10,407 bases of DNA from positions 40,779 to 51,185 of the forward strand of contig DHJK01000094.1 in assembly GCA_002404295.1 (NCBI GenBank). The letters are read 5' to 3'. Positions 1 to 6,197 of the stretch are shown here, one piece after another. The notes beneath the pieces are model-generated. The model was not told the DNA's origin. It saw only the letters and a list, made by a program, of their open reading frames with translations, and did not search any database. The position numbers and the translations under genes were made by a program. Source of the DNA: Legionellales bacterium UBA4722 (GTDB taxonomy: Bacteria > Pseudomonadota > Gammaproteobacteria > DSM-16500). Each line of letters begins with the position of its first letter. Within the stretch, counting starts at the first letter, position 1.

Positions 1-54
1 GGGGAGAGGTGTCCTAAGCAATATCGATTTCAGGTTACATGGGGGAAAAAATGA
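1..54 (+). CDS. possible 3' end of an upstream gene
   Basis: Frame 1 is open from the window edge and ends at a TGA at 52-54. That stop would overlap the ATG chosen for lpxB at 51 in an ATGA arrangement, typical of translationally coupled genes. Only 17 residues are visible, ending in ...VTWGKK, and they do not resemble the LpxA C-terminus that often precedes lpxB. Another frame stops at 15-17, so this may not be the upstream reading frame at all. Confidence 0.2.
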   Translation, partial: GERCPKQYRFQVTWGKK

Positions 55-1193
55 ATCTAGGAATTGTCTCAGGCGAAACATCCGGTGATCTACTAGGCGC
101 AGGCCTCCTCACCGAGCTCCAAAAGTCCCACCCCCACCTAACCGCATCCGGCATCGGCGGCACCATGATGATCCAAACCGGTTTCACCAGCCTCTACGAC
201 ATAGAACGCCTAGCCGTCATGGGCCTAGTCGAACCTTTACGCCGACTCCCAGAGCTATTTAAAATCCGCAACGCCCTATTCAATTATTTCACCCAACACC
301 GCCCCGATGTATTCATCGGCATCGATTCCCCCGATTTTAATCTAGGCTTAGAACTAAAACTACGCCAAGCCGGCATCCCTGTCGTCCACTACGTCAGCCC
401 TTCAGTTTGGGCGTGGCGTAAAAAACGCATCCATAAAATTGCCAAATCCGTAGATTTAGTCTTAACCCTCTTTCCATTCGAAGCCGATTTTTATCGCGAA
501 CATAATGTCCCAGTTCAATACGTAGGTCACCCCTTAGCAGATTTAATCCCCTTGCATCCCGATACATCCGCAGCCCGCCACTCACTCAATCTTGAACGCG
601 ATACAACCTACATAGCATTATTACCAGGCAGCCGCCGCAATGAAATAAAATATCTCGCAGAATTATTCGTTGAAACCGCAGCCATTATCTCATGCATCAG
701 ACCAGAATTAAAATTTATTACATCCGCTGTTAATGCAGAGCGTGATCAAGAAGTACAAGCACTCTGTAAAAAACTAGCGCCACATTTACCCATTGAATTT
801 TTCGTCGGTAAATCACACGAAGTCATGGCCGCCGCAGATGTCGTCCTAGTCACATCCGGCACCGCCACATTAGAAACCATGTTATTTAAAAAACCAATGG
901 TCATTGCCTATCGCATGGCCGAACTAACCTACCAAATCGCACGCCACTTAGTAAAAATCCCCTATATCGGATTACCGAATTTATTAGCCAAAGAATTATT
1001 AGTCCCAGAATTTATTCAAAAAGAAGCCCGCCCAGCTCAACTGGTGGCAGCTTTACTTGATTTTATAGATCACCCTAAAAAAATTGCCATACTAGAAAAG
1101 AAATTTTTAGAAATTCACCACACGTTGCGTTGTGATGCAAATAAACAAGCTGTGATAGCTATACAAAAATTGCTTCAACCTCAGCCAAAATGA
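51..1193 (+). CDS. lpxB: lipid-A-disaccharide synthase LpxB
   Basis: LpxB is a peripheral inner-membrane glycosyltransferase (GT19 family). It condenses UDP-2,3-diacylglucosamine with lipid X to give the lipid A disaccharide, in the cytoplasmic part of lipopolysaccharide synthesis. Family motifs seen, numbered from the ATG at 51: GETSGD at 8-13, SPSVWAW at about 116-122, GHPL at 159-162, LPGSRRNE at 191-198 and the nucleotide-sugar-site motif TSGTATLE at 268-275. This start gives 380 residues, close to E. coli LpxB (382), and has a GGGGGA stretch just upstream. An in-frame ATG at 39 would add only four residues and cannot be excluded. No lpxA, lpxD or fabZ is visible, so operon membership is unknown. 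The 5' part is far richer in G+C than the 3' part (35 of 60 bases at 61-120 against 18 of 60 at 961-1020). The downstream gene starts 52 bp later. The identification is secure. Confidence 0.97.
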   Translation: MNLGIVSGETSGDLLGAGLLTELQKSHPHLTASGIGGTMMIQTGFTSLYDIERLAVMGLVEPLRRLPELFKIRNALFNYFTQHRPDVFIGIDSPDFNLGLELKLRQAGIPVVHYVSPSVWAWRKKRIHKIAKSVDLVLTLFPFEADFYREHNVPVQYVGHPLADLIPLHPDTSAARHSLNLERDTTYIALLPGSRRNEIKYLAELFVETAAIISCIRPELKFITSAVNAERDQEVQALCKKLAPHLPIEFFVGKSHEVMAAADVVLVTSGTATLETMLFKKPMVIAYRMAELTYQIARHLVKIPYIGLPNLLAKELLVPEFIQKEARPAQLVAALLDFIDHPKKIAILEKKFLEIHHTLRCDANKQAVIAIQKLLQPQPK

Positions 1194-1245
1194 TGATGGT
1201 GACTAGAGTTATTATACTTCAACTTAATATAGAGGGTTAAGAGTT

Positions 1246-2013
1246 ATGCTGGATAATCTGCGGGAGACATGTGAAGGAAACTTTAAAATAATATCTCAAA
1301 TTGTAAAGCAAGGTAATGTAACATTGACACCTATAGCAGGTGCTGCTAGCAATATATCTTATACTCTGTTGATAAAATTTATGGCTATACCTGTAGGTAG
1401 TGTGATTATAACTGCATCTTCTAGCGTATTACTAACACCAGCGTTGTGGGCAACCCAATTTTTAGCAAGCGGCGTACCTATCCTTAGTATTGTTGATGGT
1501 TTTTTAAATTCTTTAAGAACTATTTTACGTTTCACTAATCCACGTTCATCTAGAGCCAAAAGCACTAATATGCTAGATTTTTTATTTGGATTGCCACTCA
1601 TTATTGGGGGTTTTCATGCATTGAATGCAGCAACATGGCCAGCATCTATTATGATTGCAGCATATGGTTATGCTATTAAGACAGGATATGATTTTTTAAA
1701 AGAGATTGCAGTTTTAATACTTGAAAGTAGCAGAAGTGAAGTTCAAGAGAAAGTGGGATATGAAAAACTTGTTGTGAAAGGATTGAAATTTGCTGGTTAT
1801 ATATGTTTAAGTTTAGGCGTAACCTGTTTTACAGCTGGATTTGTTTGCTTAGCAATCGCAGCCCTTATTCAAAATAAAACGGTCCGAAACATAGCTCATT
1901 CTACCTTTTCTTTTTTTGGACCATGTTGTACACATAACTCCGAAAATAAGAGAAATAATAGTTCACCCCGTAGCGCGTCTTACAGTTATGACAATTATTA
2001 CAATATGAAATAG
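1246..2013 (+). CDS. unrecognised multi-span membrane protein
   Basis: This 255-residue protein matches no family I recognise. Hydrophobic stretches suggest four to five membrane segments: about 40-60 and 61-86 (close together, a possible hairpin), 109-126, 131-149 and 181-208. There is no typical cleavable signal peptide; the first 30 residues are polar to amphipathic. The tail (about 209-255) is hydrophilic and rich in Asn, Ser, Arg and Tyr, with the cysteine pair PCC near 226-228. AGAGGG at 1231-1236 is a plausible ribosome site nine bases before the ATG. The gene is AT-rich compared with the 5' part of lpxB. It lies 52 bp after lpxB and could be read through from it, but nothing links the functions. 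Paired hydrophobic segments plus a polar tail recall host-membrane-inserted secreted proteins of intracellular bacteria. That is only an analogy; an ordinary inner-membrane protein is equally possible. Confidence 0.75.
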   Translation: MLDNLRETCEGNFKIISQIVKQGNVTLTPIAGAASNISYTLLIKFMAIPVGSVIITASSSVLLTPALWATQFLASGVPILSIVDGFLNSLRTILRFTNPRSSRAKSTNMLDFLFGLPLIIGGFHALNAATWPASIMIAAYGYAIKTGYDFLKEIAVLILESSRSEVQEKVGYEKLVVKGLKFAGYICLSLGVTCFTAGFVCLAIAALIQNKTVRNIAHSTFSFFGPCCTHNSENKRNNSSPRSASYSYDNYYNMK

Positions 2014-2041
2014 AGCCATTATGGATTACTACAACTACTCA

Positions 2042-3529
2042 TTAAGAAACCGCTTCAATCTCATGATTAACTAATTCAAACGATTTTTTTATAGATAAAG
2101 CAGGCATTTGACTAAGCTTACTAACCACAACAATCGACAAAGACGCAATAATAAACCCAGGCAAAATTTCATAAAGCTGAAACCAGGCAAAGTGTTTCCA
2201 GACTAGCACCGTAACGGTTCCAGTAATAATACCTGCCAATGCGCCCCCACGTGTCATCCGAGGCCAAATCAAAGATAAGAGCACGACCGGCCCAAAGGCA
2301 GCCCCAAATCCCGCCCACGCATAACTCACCATTTTCAAAATCTGATTCTCAGGATTAGATGCAATAGCGATCGCAATACCCGCAACAAATAACACAGCAA
2401 ACCGACCACACCACACTAATTCAAGCTGTGAAGCCTTCTTACGTAGAAACGTTTTATAAAGATCTTCTGTTAACGCACTAGAACACACTAGCAATTGGCA
2501 TGACAGCGCACTCATAATAACAGCAAGAATCGCCGCCATTAAAAACCCTGCAATCCAAGGATTAAATAATTGCTTCACCACTTCAATAAAAACACTTTCT
2601 GGATTCATATTCACAACCATCGCTTGACTGGCATGCAATGCAAAATAAGCAGAACCAAAAAATCCGACAGCAACCGCGCCCCCTAAGCAAAGTATCATCC
2701 AAGTCATACTAATACGTCTTGCAGCCGGTATCGTTTTAACAGATTTTGCCGCCATGAACCGTACCAAAATATGAGGCTGCCCAAAATAACCCAATCCCCA
2801 TGCTAATAATGAAATAACACCGATGGCATTAAGATGAGAAAGGAAGCTCGTGTTGCTAGGATGAATCAATTCTATTGCATGAATGCTAGGTGCAAGTCCG
2901 CCATTGGCATGAATAATAGCAAGCGGTGTGACAATGAGTGCGGTAATAATTAACGACGCTTGTATGGTGTCTATCCAGCTAATCGCTAAGAAGCCACCGA
3001 TAAACACATAGAAAATAGTGATGAGCGCGCCTACCCATAAAGCGACTGTATAAGATAAACCAAACATACTTTCAAATAATCGTGCGCCCGCGACAACGCC
3101 TGAAGAACAATATAGCGTAAAGAAAATTAAAATCGCAAGAGTTGCAACAATTCGTAATAGATGGCTTTTATCTTCAAATCGGTTAGAGAGATAATCAGGA
3201 AGAGTCTGTGCATTACCGCTTTTTTCAGTATATAACCTTAAACGGGCAGCCACAAAATGCCAGTTTAGCCACGCACCAATGATGAGTCCAATAGCAATCC
3301 AAATCCCTGAGATCCCGGTTAAGAAAACCAGTCCCGGCAGCCCCATTAATAGCCATCCACTCATGTCAGATGCGCCTGCGGAAAGGGCTGTTACAAAACT
3401 ATTTAACCGCCTTCCCCCTAAAATATAGTCAGACAGGTTGTTTGTAGCCCTAAAACCACTCCAGCTAATGAGTAATATTGCTAAAATATATATAGCAAAA
3501 GTCGTTATAGTTGAGAGACTTACTATCAT
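2042..3529 (-). CDS. putP: sodium/proline symporter PutP
   Basis: PutP is a sodium:solute symporter (SSS family) that imports L-proline with Na+ across the inner membrane, for use as nutrient or osmoprotectant. The 495-residue sequence aligns with my memory of E. coli PutP without gaps over most of its length. The family segment SAGASDMSGWLLMGLPG is at 50-66, including D55 and S57, which are essential in E. coli. GYFGQPHILVRFMA is at 247-260, and SCQLLVCSSALTEDLYK spans 343-359. Thirteen membrane segments are expected for the family. The start is supported by AAAGG at 3536-3540 (minus strand), six bases upstream. E. coli Thr341, implicated with Ser340 in ligand binding, appears to be Ala here (S340 kept). 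No putA or putative regulator lies next to it. It converges on the membrane-protein gene with 28 bp between stops, and no clear terminator hairpin is visible there. Confidence 0.96.
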   Translation of the reverse strand: MIVSLSTITTFAIYILAILLISWSGFRATNNLSDYILGGRRLNSFVTALSAGASDMSGWLLMGLPGLVFLTGISGIWIAIGLIIGAWLNWHFVAARLRLYTEKSGNAQTLPDYLSNRFEDKSHLLRIVATLAILIFFTLYCSSGVVAGARLFESMFGLSYTVALWVGALITIFYVFIGGFLAISWIDTIQASLIITALIVTPLAIIHANGGLAPSIHAIELIHPSNTSFLSHLNAIGVISLLAWGLGYFGQPHILVRFMAAKSVKTIPAARRISMTWMILCLGGAVAVGFFGSAYFALHASQAMVVNMNPESVFIEVVKQLFNPWIAGFLMAAILAVIMSALSCQLLVCSSALTEDLYKTFLRKKASQLELVWCGRFAVLFVAGIAIAIASNPENQILKMVSYAWAGFGAAFGPVVLLSLIWPRMTRGGALAGIITGTVTVLVWKHFAWFQLYEILPGFIIASLSIVVVSKLSQMPALSIKKSFELVNHEIEAVS

Positions 3530-3561
3530 AATGTGCCTTTTATGTGATTGGTTTGTTTATA

Positions 3562-3571
3562 TTGTATACAA
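3562..3571. promoter_or_regulatory. palindrome in the putP leader/promoter region
   Basis: TTGTATACAA is a perfect 10 bp palindrome 33 bp upstream of the putP start codon, inside an AT-rich stretch that also offers -10-like hexamers on the minus strand (TACAAT or TATAAA). No convincing -35 box stands at the right distance. It could be an operator overlapping the putP promoter, or chance in AT-rich DNA. Confidence 0.2.
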
Positions 3572-3588
3572 AAAAGCTTAAGGTAATA

Positions 3589-3750
3589 TTAAGGCATCTC
3601 TATGCGGGGGCAATCCGTGCTTGTTTCTGTCATTTTCCATGAGTTGTAGCGCGATAGGCGGCTCAATGTGAAGTCGAAGACATTGTAGAAGTAATTTGAA
3701 TCTTTGTCATCTGATTGCGGTGTTTTAATCGTGTCCTCAACGCTCCTCAT
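3589..3750 (-). CDS. possible 53-residue ORF upstream of putP
   Basis: The 493 bp between putP and rnhB hold one short ORF with protein-like composition: 53 codons from ATG to TAA, same strand as putP, ending 59 bp before the putP start. The peptide starts MRSVEDTIKTPQSDDKD and ends CPRIEMP. It is hydrophilic and soluble-looking, with an aromatic centre (NYFYNVF at about 19-25), and I recognise no family. Its ATG lies in the first, degenerate unit of the adjacent palindromic repeat, and no ribosome-binding sequence precedes it. It may therefore be the remnant of a gene whose 5' end was replaced by the repeat, or a chance open frame, which at this length is not rare. Confidence 0.2.
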   Translation of the reverse strand: MRSVEDTIKTPQSDDKDSNYFYNVFDFTLSRLSRYNSWKMTETSTDCPRIEMP

Positions 3751-3914
3751 TGCGAGCGCGAGCTATCCCTGGGAACTTTTCTCTAATAAACAACTAAACA
3801 ACGTCATTGCGAGCGTGAGCGAAGCAACCTAGTCTTTCAGTACTGCTTTTGAGCTTAAATGCTGCTAATCAGTTTTGGAAAGACTAGGTTGCTTCGCTCG
3901 CGCTCGCAATGACG
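3745..3914. repeat. composite palindromic repeat, copy 1
   Basis: A degenerate head unit (TCATTGCGAGCGCGAGCTATCC from 3747) is followed after about 35 bp by a long inverted repeat. The left arm is 3802-3838 and the right arm 3878-3914, each 37 nt. They are complementary except for one position (GCGTGAG against GCGCGAG), with a 39 nt loop. The arm begins CGTCATTGCGAGCG and continues into GAAGCAACCTAGTCTTTC. The element lies between divergent putP and rnhB, so it is not acting as a terminator between convergent genes here. No transposase is encoded; a REP- or MITE-like non-autonomous element fits best. Confidence 0.9.
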
Positions 3915-3957
3915 CGCGTGAGGAGAGAGGCGATTCTATTAAAGCATTTACTGCCAC

Positions 3958-3986
3958 TTTACCTTTCTTTTTCCACGCCGCATAAT
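3958..3986 (+). promoter_or_regulatory. candidate sigma70 promoter for rnhB
   Basis: TTTACC (3958-3963) and CATAAT (3981-3986) are separated by exactly 17 bp. They match the -35 and -10 consensus at four and five of six positions. Transcription would begin near 3993, leaving a leader of about 30 nt that contains the AAGGA ribosome site (4012-4016). This lies just downstream of the repeat, so rnhB would not need readthrough of the palindrome. Confidence 0.35.
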
Positions 3987-4022
3987 CCCCAAGTTCGCAA
4001 TAAAAAACAACAAGGAAAAATA

Positions 4023-4607
4023 ATGCATAAAAAAGAAGAACTGCATCAATGGATTGCAGGAATAGATGAAGCAGGTCGTGGGCCATTAGCAGGACCCGTT
4101 TATGCAGGTGCTGTGATTTTAAATCCTGAAAAACCCATCATAGGATTGAATGATTCGAAATTACTGAGCCCCAAAGCGCGAGAATTATTATTTATACAAA
4201 TTCAAGAACATGCACTTGCATGGGCATTTGGACGTGCCGATGTAGAAGAAATTGATCGTGTTAATATTTTGCAAGCGACCTATTTGGCGATGCAGCGTGC
4301 TGTTGCTGCATTGAAAATTATCCCTCAGCTTGCTTTGATAGATGGTAACTCTAGCCCCTTTCTGCAATGTCAGGTAAAAACAATTGTGAACGGTGACAAA
4401 ACAGAGCCTGCTATCAGCGCAGCTTCTATTGTTGCTAAGGTTTTGCGTGATCAAGAAATGCAAGAGCTTGATTTGCAATTTCCACAATATGGATTTGCTA
4501 AACATAAAGGTTATGGCACACAGCAACATATGGCGGCATTAAAAGCGTATGGACCTGTGAGTATTCATCGTCGATCGTTTGCGCCGGTGGCGAAGTTTTT
4601 TGCTTAA
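4023..4607 (+). CDS. rnhB: ribonuclease HII
   Basis: RNase HII cuts RNA embedded in DNA, including single misincorporated ribonucleotides, starting ribonucleotide excision repair in the cytoplasm. The 194-residue product is close to E. coli RNase HII (198). The metal-binding carboxylates are visible: D15 and E16 in GIDEAGRGPLAG, D107 in LALIDGN and D125 in VNGDKTEPAISAAS, matching E. coli D16, E17, D108 and D126. The C-terminal HKGYGTQQHMAAL segment is also typical. AAGGA at 4012-4016, six bases before the ATG, fixes the start at 4023. The same frame is open back to an ATG at 3909 inside the palindromic repeat, but that extension would be a non-homologous 38 residues and should not be annotated. 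In many proteobacteria rnhB sits beside lpxB or dnaE; here lpxB is about 2.8 kb away with unrelated genes and a repeat between. Confidence 0.96.
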   Translation: MHKKEELHQWIAGIDEAGRGPLAGPVYAGAVILNPEKPIIGLNDSKLLSPKARELLFIQIQEHALAWAFGRADVEEIDRVNILQATYLAMQRAVAALKIIPQLALIDGNSSPFLQCQVKTIVNGDKTEPAISAASIVAKVLRDQEMQELDLQFPQYGFAKHKGYGTQQHMAALKAYGPVSIHRRSFAPVAKFFA

Positions 4608-4613
4608 GTCAAA

Positions 4614-4778
4614 GCCGTCATTGCAAGCTGAGCTATCCTCACGAATTTTGCTAAAACTACAGTCGTCATTGCGAGCGAAGCGAAGCAATCCAGCTCGAAA
4701 GCAAAGCTTCAAAAAGCGGGTCTAGCTGTACTAAGCGTTGCTTTCGAGCTGGATTGCTTCGCTTCGCTCGCAATGACG
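4614..4778. repeat. composite palindromic repeat, copy 2
   Basis: This has the same architecture as the copy upstream of rnhB. A degenerate head unit (CGTCATTGCAAGCTGAGCTATCC from 4616) is followed 48 bp later by a long inverted repeat. The left arm 4664-4704 and right arm 4738-4778 are perfect complements over 41 nt, and the pairing extends inward by four more pairs after one mismatch, leaving a loop of about 23 nt. The outer arm CGTCATTGCGAGCG...GCGAAGCAA is shared with copy 1. The inner arm (TCCAGCTCGAAAGCAA) is different. It begins seven bases after the rnhB stop and ends 16 bp from the stop of the convergent transporter gene, so its transcript could fold into a hairpin that ends or protects both messages. 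There is no U-tract typical of intrinsic terminators. Confidence 0.92.
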
Positions 4779-4794
4779 GAAGTTGAGCTGGCGC

Positions 4795-5976
4795 TTATAA
4801 CGTTGCCCCAAGCGCTGGATCTACCGCTTTCGACCTACACCCTTGCAACTTATCTACCATCAAAGCAAACGCCCCATTCCCCAATACATTCGCACTCGTA
4901 ATCACCGGATCAAACAAAATATACAATGCCGTAATCAAAGAAAGCATCTCCGCATTAAACCCAAGATAATTTTCTAAAATCGGCAACATTACAAGAATCC
5001 CGCCCCCGGGCACCGCCGCCACCGAAAATTTAGCCAACACAAAATACAAAACAAAAACCAGATAAGTCATTAAAGCAGGCTCGGGCAATCCAAAGCTTTT
5101 CATAACAGCATAAGCAAGCACAGGAATCGCAATACAATCACCCACCAGATGGATATTAACCGTCACAGGAATAATAGAGCTCGCTAAATCCTTATTACGT
5201 GTATTTCTTTTTACTGCCGCGATAGTAAATGGCATAGCAGCAGCGCTAGACATGGTGCTAAACCCCGTCATCACCGCTGGAAGCATATTTTTGATGGACA
5301 ATAACGTACCGCCAAGCTTGAAACGATTCAGCGCCAAGTAAATTAAAAACAAATAAGAAAATTGCGAAAGCGCAATAATAGTAAAGATTTTCGTATAGTC
5401 TTTTGCAAGCGTTGCAATAACTCCATCAAACTGCAGTTTAACAACGAACCCTGCTATGAATACCGGAATGACATAAATTATCAGAGATAACAATTTATTA
5501 ATAATTTTATCAAATTTGTTAGCAATAGACTGAGAAATAGCAGGATAAAGATTGCCAAGAATAATCCCTAATGCAATACCCCCGAGCATCGCTTTGTCAT
5601 TTGCAATCAATTTTGGAAAACTGAATGCCCATAACGGTGTTAAACCTGACACAGATTGCGGCGTCAAAATAGCCATATTAAATTGAAATATCCCCATGCC
5701 TACATAATGGCTGAGGAAAGTAGTGGTGGCATTTGAAGTGCAAACCATTAATAAAATAAAAATAATAACAAAAGTGGCCTGTTTAGCTAATCCCACCATC
5801 GTTTTAAATAATAAACCAAAAATAATGAGTGGCAGTAAAAAAATAATCCCTGATTTAATTGTTAAGCTGATTGTATAGAGTAATTTTTGCAGTATTAATG
5901 GCATATAAGGTGTTAGCAATGAGATAGCAATAATCTCAAATAATAAAATAAAAGGCATTTTTCGGTGCATATGCAT
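4795..5976 (-). CDS. SDF (DAACS) family carrier, divergent
   Basis: This is an inner-membrane carrier of the dicarboxylate/amino acid:cation symporter family (393 residues, eight membrane segments expected plus two re-entrant hairpins). The HP1 serine motif is seen as GFSTMSSAAAMPFT (238-251), the HP2 motif as AAVPGGGILVMLP (320-332) and the last helix as DPVITSANVLGNGAF (356-370). Sequence departs from well-known members at ion and substrate sites. The TM7 NMDGT motif reads NIHLVGD (N274, H276). By alignment from memory to GltPh, R397 is Ile359 and D405 is Asn367, while D394 (D356), T398 (T360) and N401 (N363) are kept. Substrate and coupling ion are therefore not predictable. AAGAGA (5985-5990, minus strand) eight bases upstream supports the ATG at 5976; in-frame ATGs at 5970 and 5958 are alternatives. 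It appears to have its own promoter and ends against the palindromic repeat. Confidence 0.88.
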   Translation of the reverse strand: MHMHRKMPFILLFEIIAISLLTPYMPLILQKLLYTISLTIKSGIIFLLPLIIFGLLFKTMVGLAKQATFVIIFILLMVCTSNATTTFLSHYVGMGIFQFNMAILTPQSVSGLTPLWAFSFPKLIANDKAMLGGIALGIILGNLYPAISQSIANKFDKIINKLLSLIIYVIPVFIAGFVVKLQFDGVIATLAKDYTKIFTIIALSQFSYLFLIYLALNRFKLGGTLLSIKNMLPAVMTGFSTMSSAAAMPFTIAAVKRNTRNKDLASSIIPVTVNIHLVGDCIAIPVLAYAVMKSFGLPEPALMTYLVFVLYFVLAKFSVAAVPGGGILVMLPILENYLGFNAEMLSLITALYILFDPVITSANVLGNGAFALMVDKLQGCRSKAVDPALGATL

Positions 5977-6019
5977 AGTTATTTTCTCTTAATTAATGGG
6001 TTGAGCTTATTTTTTATTC

Positions 6020-6048
6020 AATATACCGGAGAATGAGAGGGGAGTCTA
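6020..6048 (-). promoter_or_regulatory. candidate sigma70 promoter for the SDF carrier gene
   Basis: On the minus strand TAGACT (6043-6048) and TATATT (6020-6025) are 17 bp apart and match the -35 and -10 consensus at four and five positions. Transcription would start near 6013, giving a leader of about 37 nt with the AAGAGA ribosome site. This suggests the carrier is expressed separately from acs upstream. Confidence 0.4.
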
Positions 6049-6056
6049 CTGCTGTG

Positions 6057-6158
6057 CTACCATAAATGCTCAGGTTTGTTAGCCATCAAATAAAAAACAG
6101 CCATCAAAGCGAAGAATGCCGGAATTACCAGTAGCCACCATGTTATAAAATAACGTTG
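6057..6158 (-). pseudogene. remnant of a small membrane protein downstream of acs
   Basis: Between acs and the carrier gene, the acs frame continues past the acs TAG for twelve codons (ending NNTSLPAE), meets a second TAG at 6159-6161, and is then open for 33 codons to a third TAG at 6057-6059. Those 33 codons encode QRYFITWW, a hydrophobic membrane-helix-like stretch and the tail MANKPEHLW. No ATG precedes the helix in this frame; the first is inside it at 6102-6104. This looks like the C-terminal part of a short single-span protein that has lost its start, or one interrupted by a nonsense codon. The 10-mer AGCCATCAAA occurs twice here (6081-6090 and 6099-6108), an in-frame repeat giving LMAVFY/LMANKP. 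Chance hydrophobicity is possible. Confidence 0.3.
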
Positions 6159-6197
6159 CTATTCAGCAGGTAATGAAGTGTTATTTTGCGAGCATAG

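Noticed and set aside
1223..1241. PmrA-like tandem site (CTTAAT...GTTAAG) before the membrane-protein gene
   Set aside because: The half-sites are 13 bp apart instead of about 11, the second is imperfect, and the site overlaps the ribosome-binding region, so it is unlikely as an activator site.
3745..3914. CRISPR array from repeated TCATTGCGAGCG units
   Set aside because: Units alternate in orientation, form a palindrome and have no regular spacer spacing; no cas genes are present.
3909..4022. N-terminal extension of RNase HII from an upstream ATG in the repeat
   Set aside because: The 38 extra residues begin inside the palindrome's right arm, match nothing in RNase HII, and the ATG at 4023 has its own AAGGA site and gives the family's usual length.
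4664..4778. Intrinsic terminator shared by rnhB and the carrier gene
   Set aside because: The hairpin is placed well for it, but the stem is far longer than usual, has no flanking T-tract, and the same element also occurs between divergent genes; annotated as a repeat instead.
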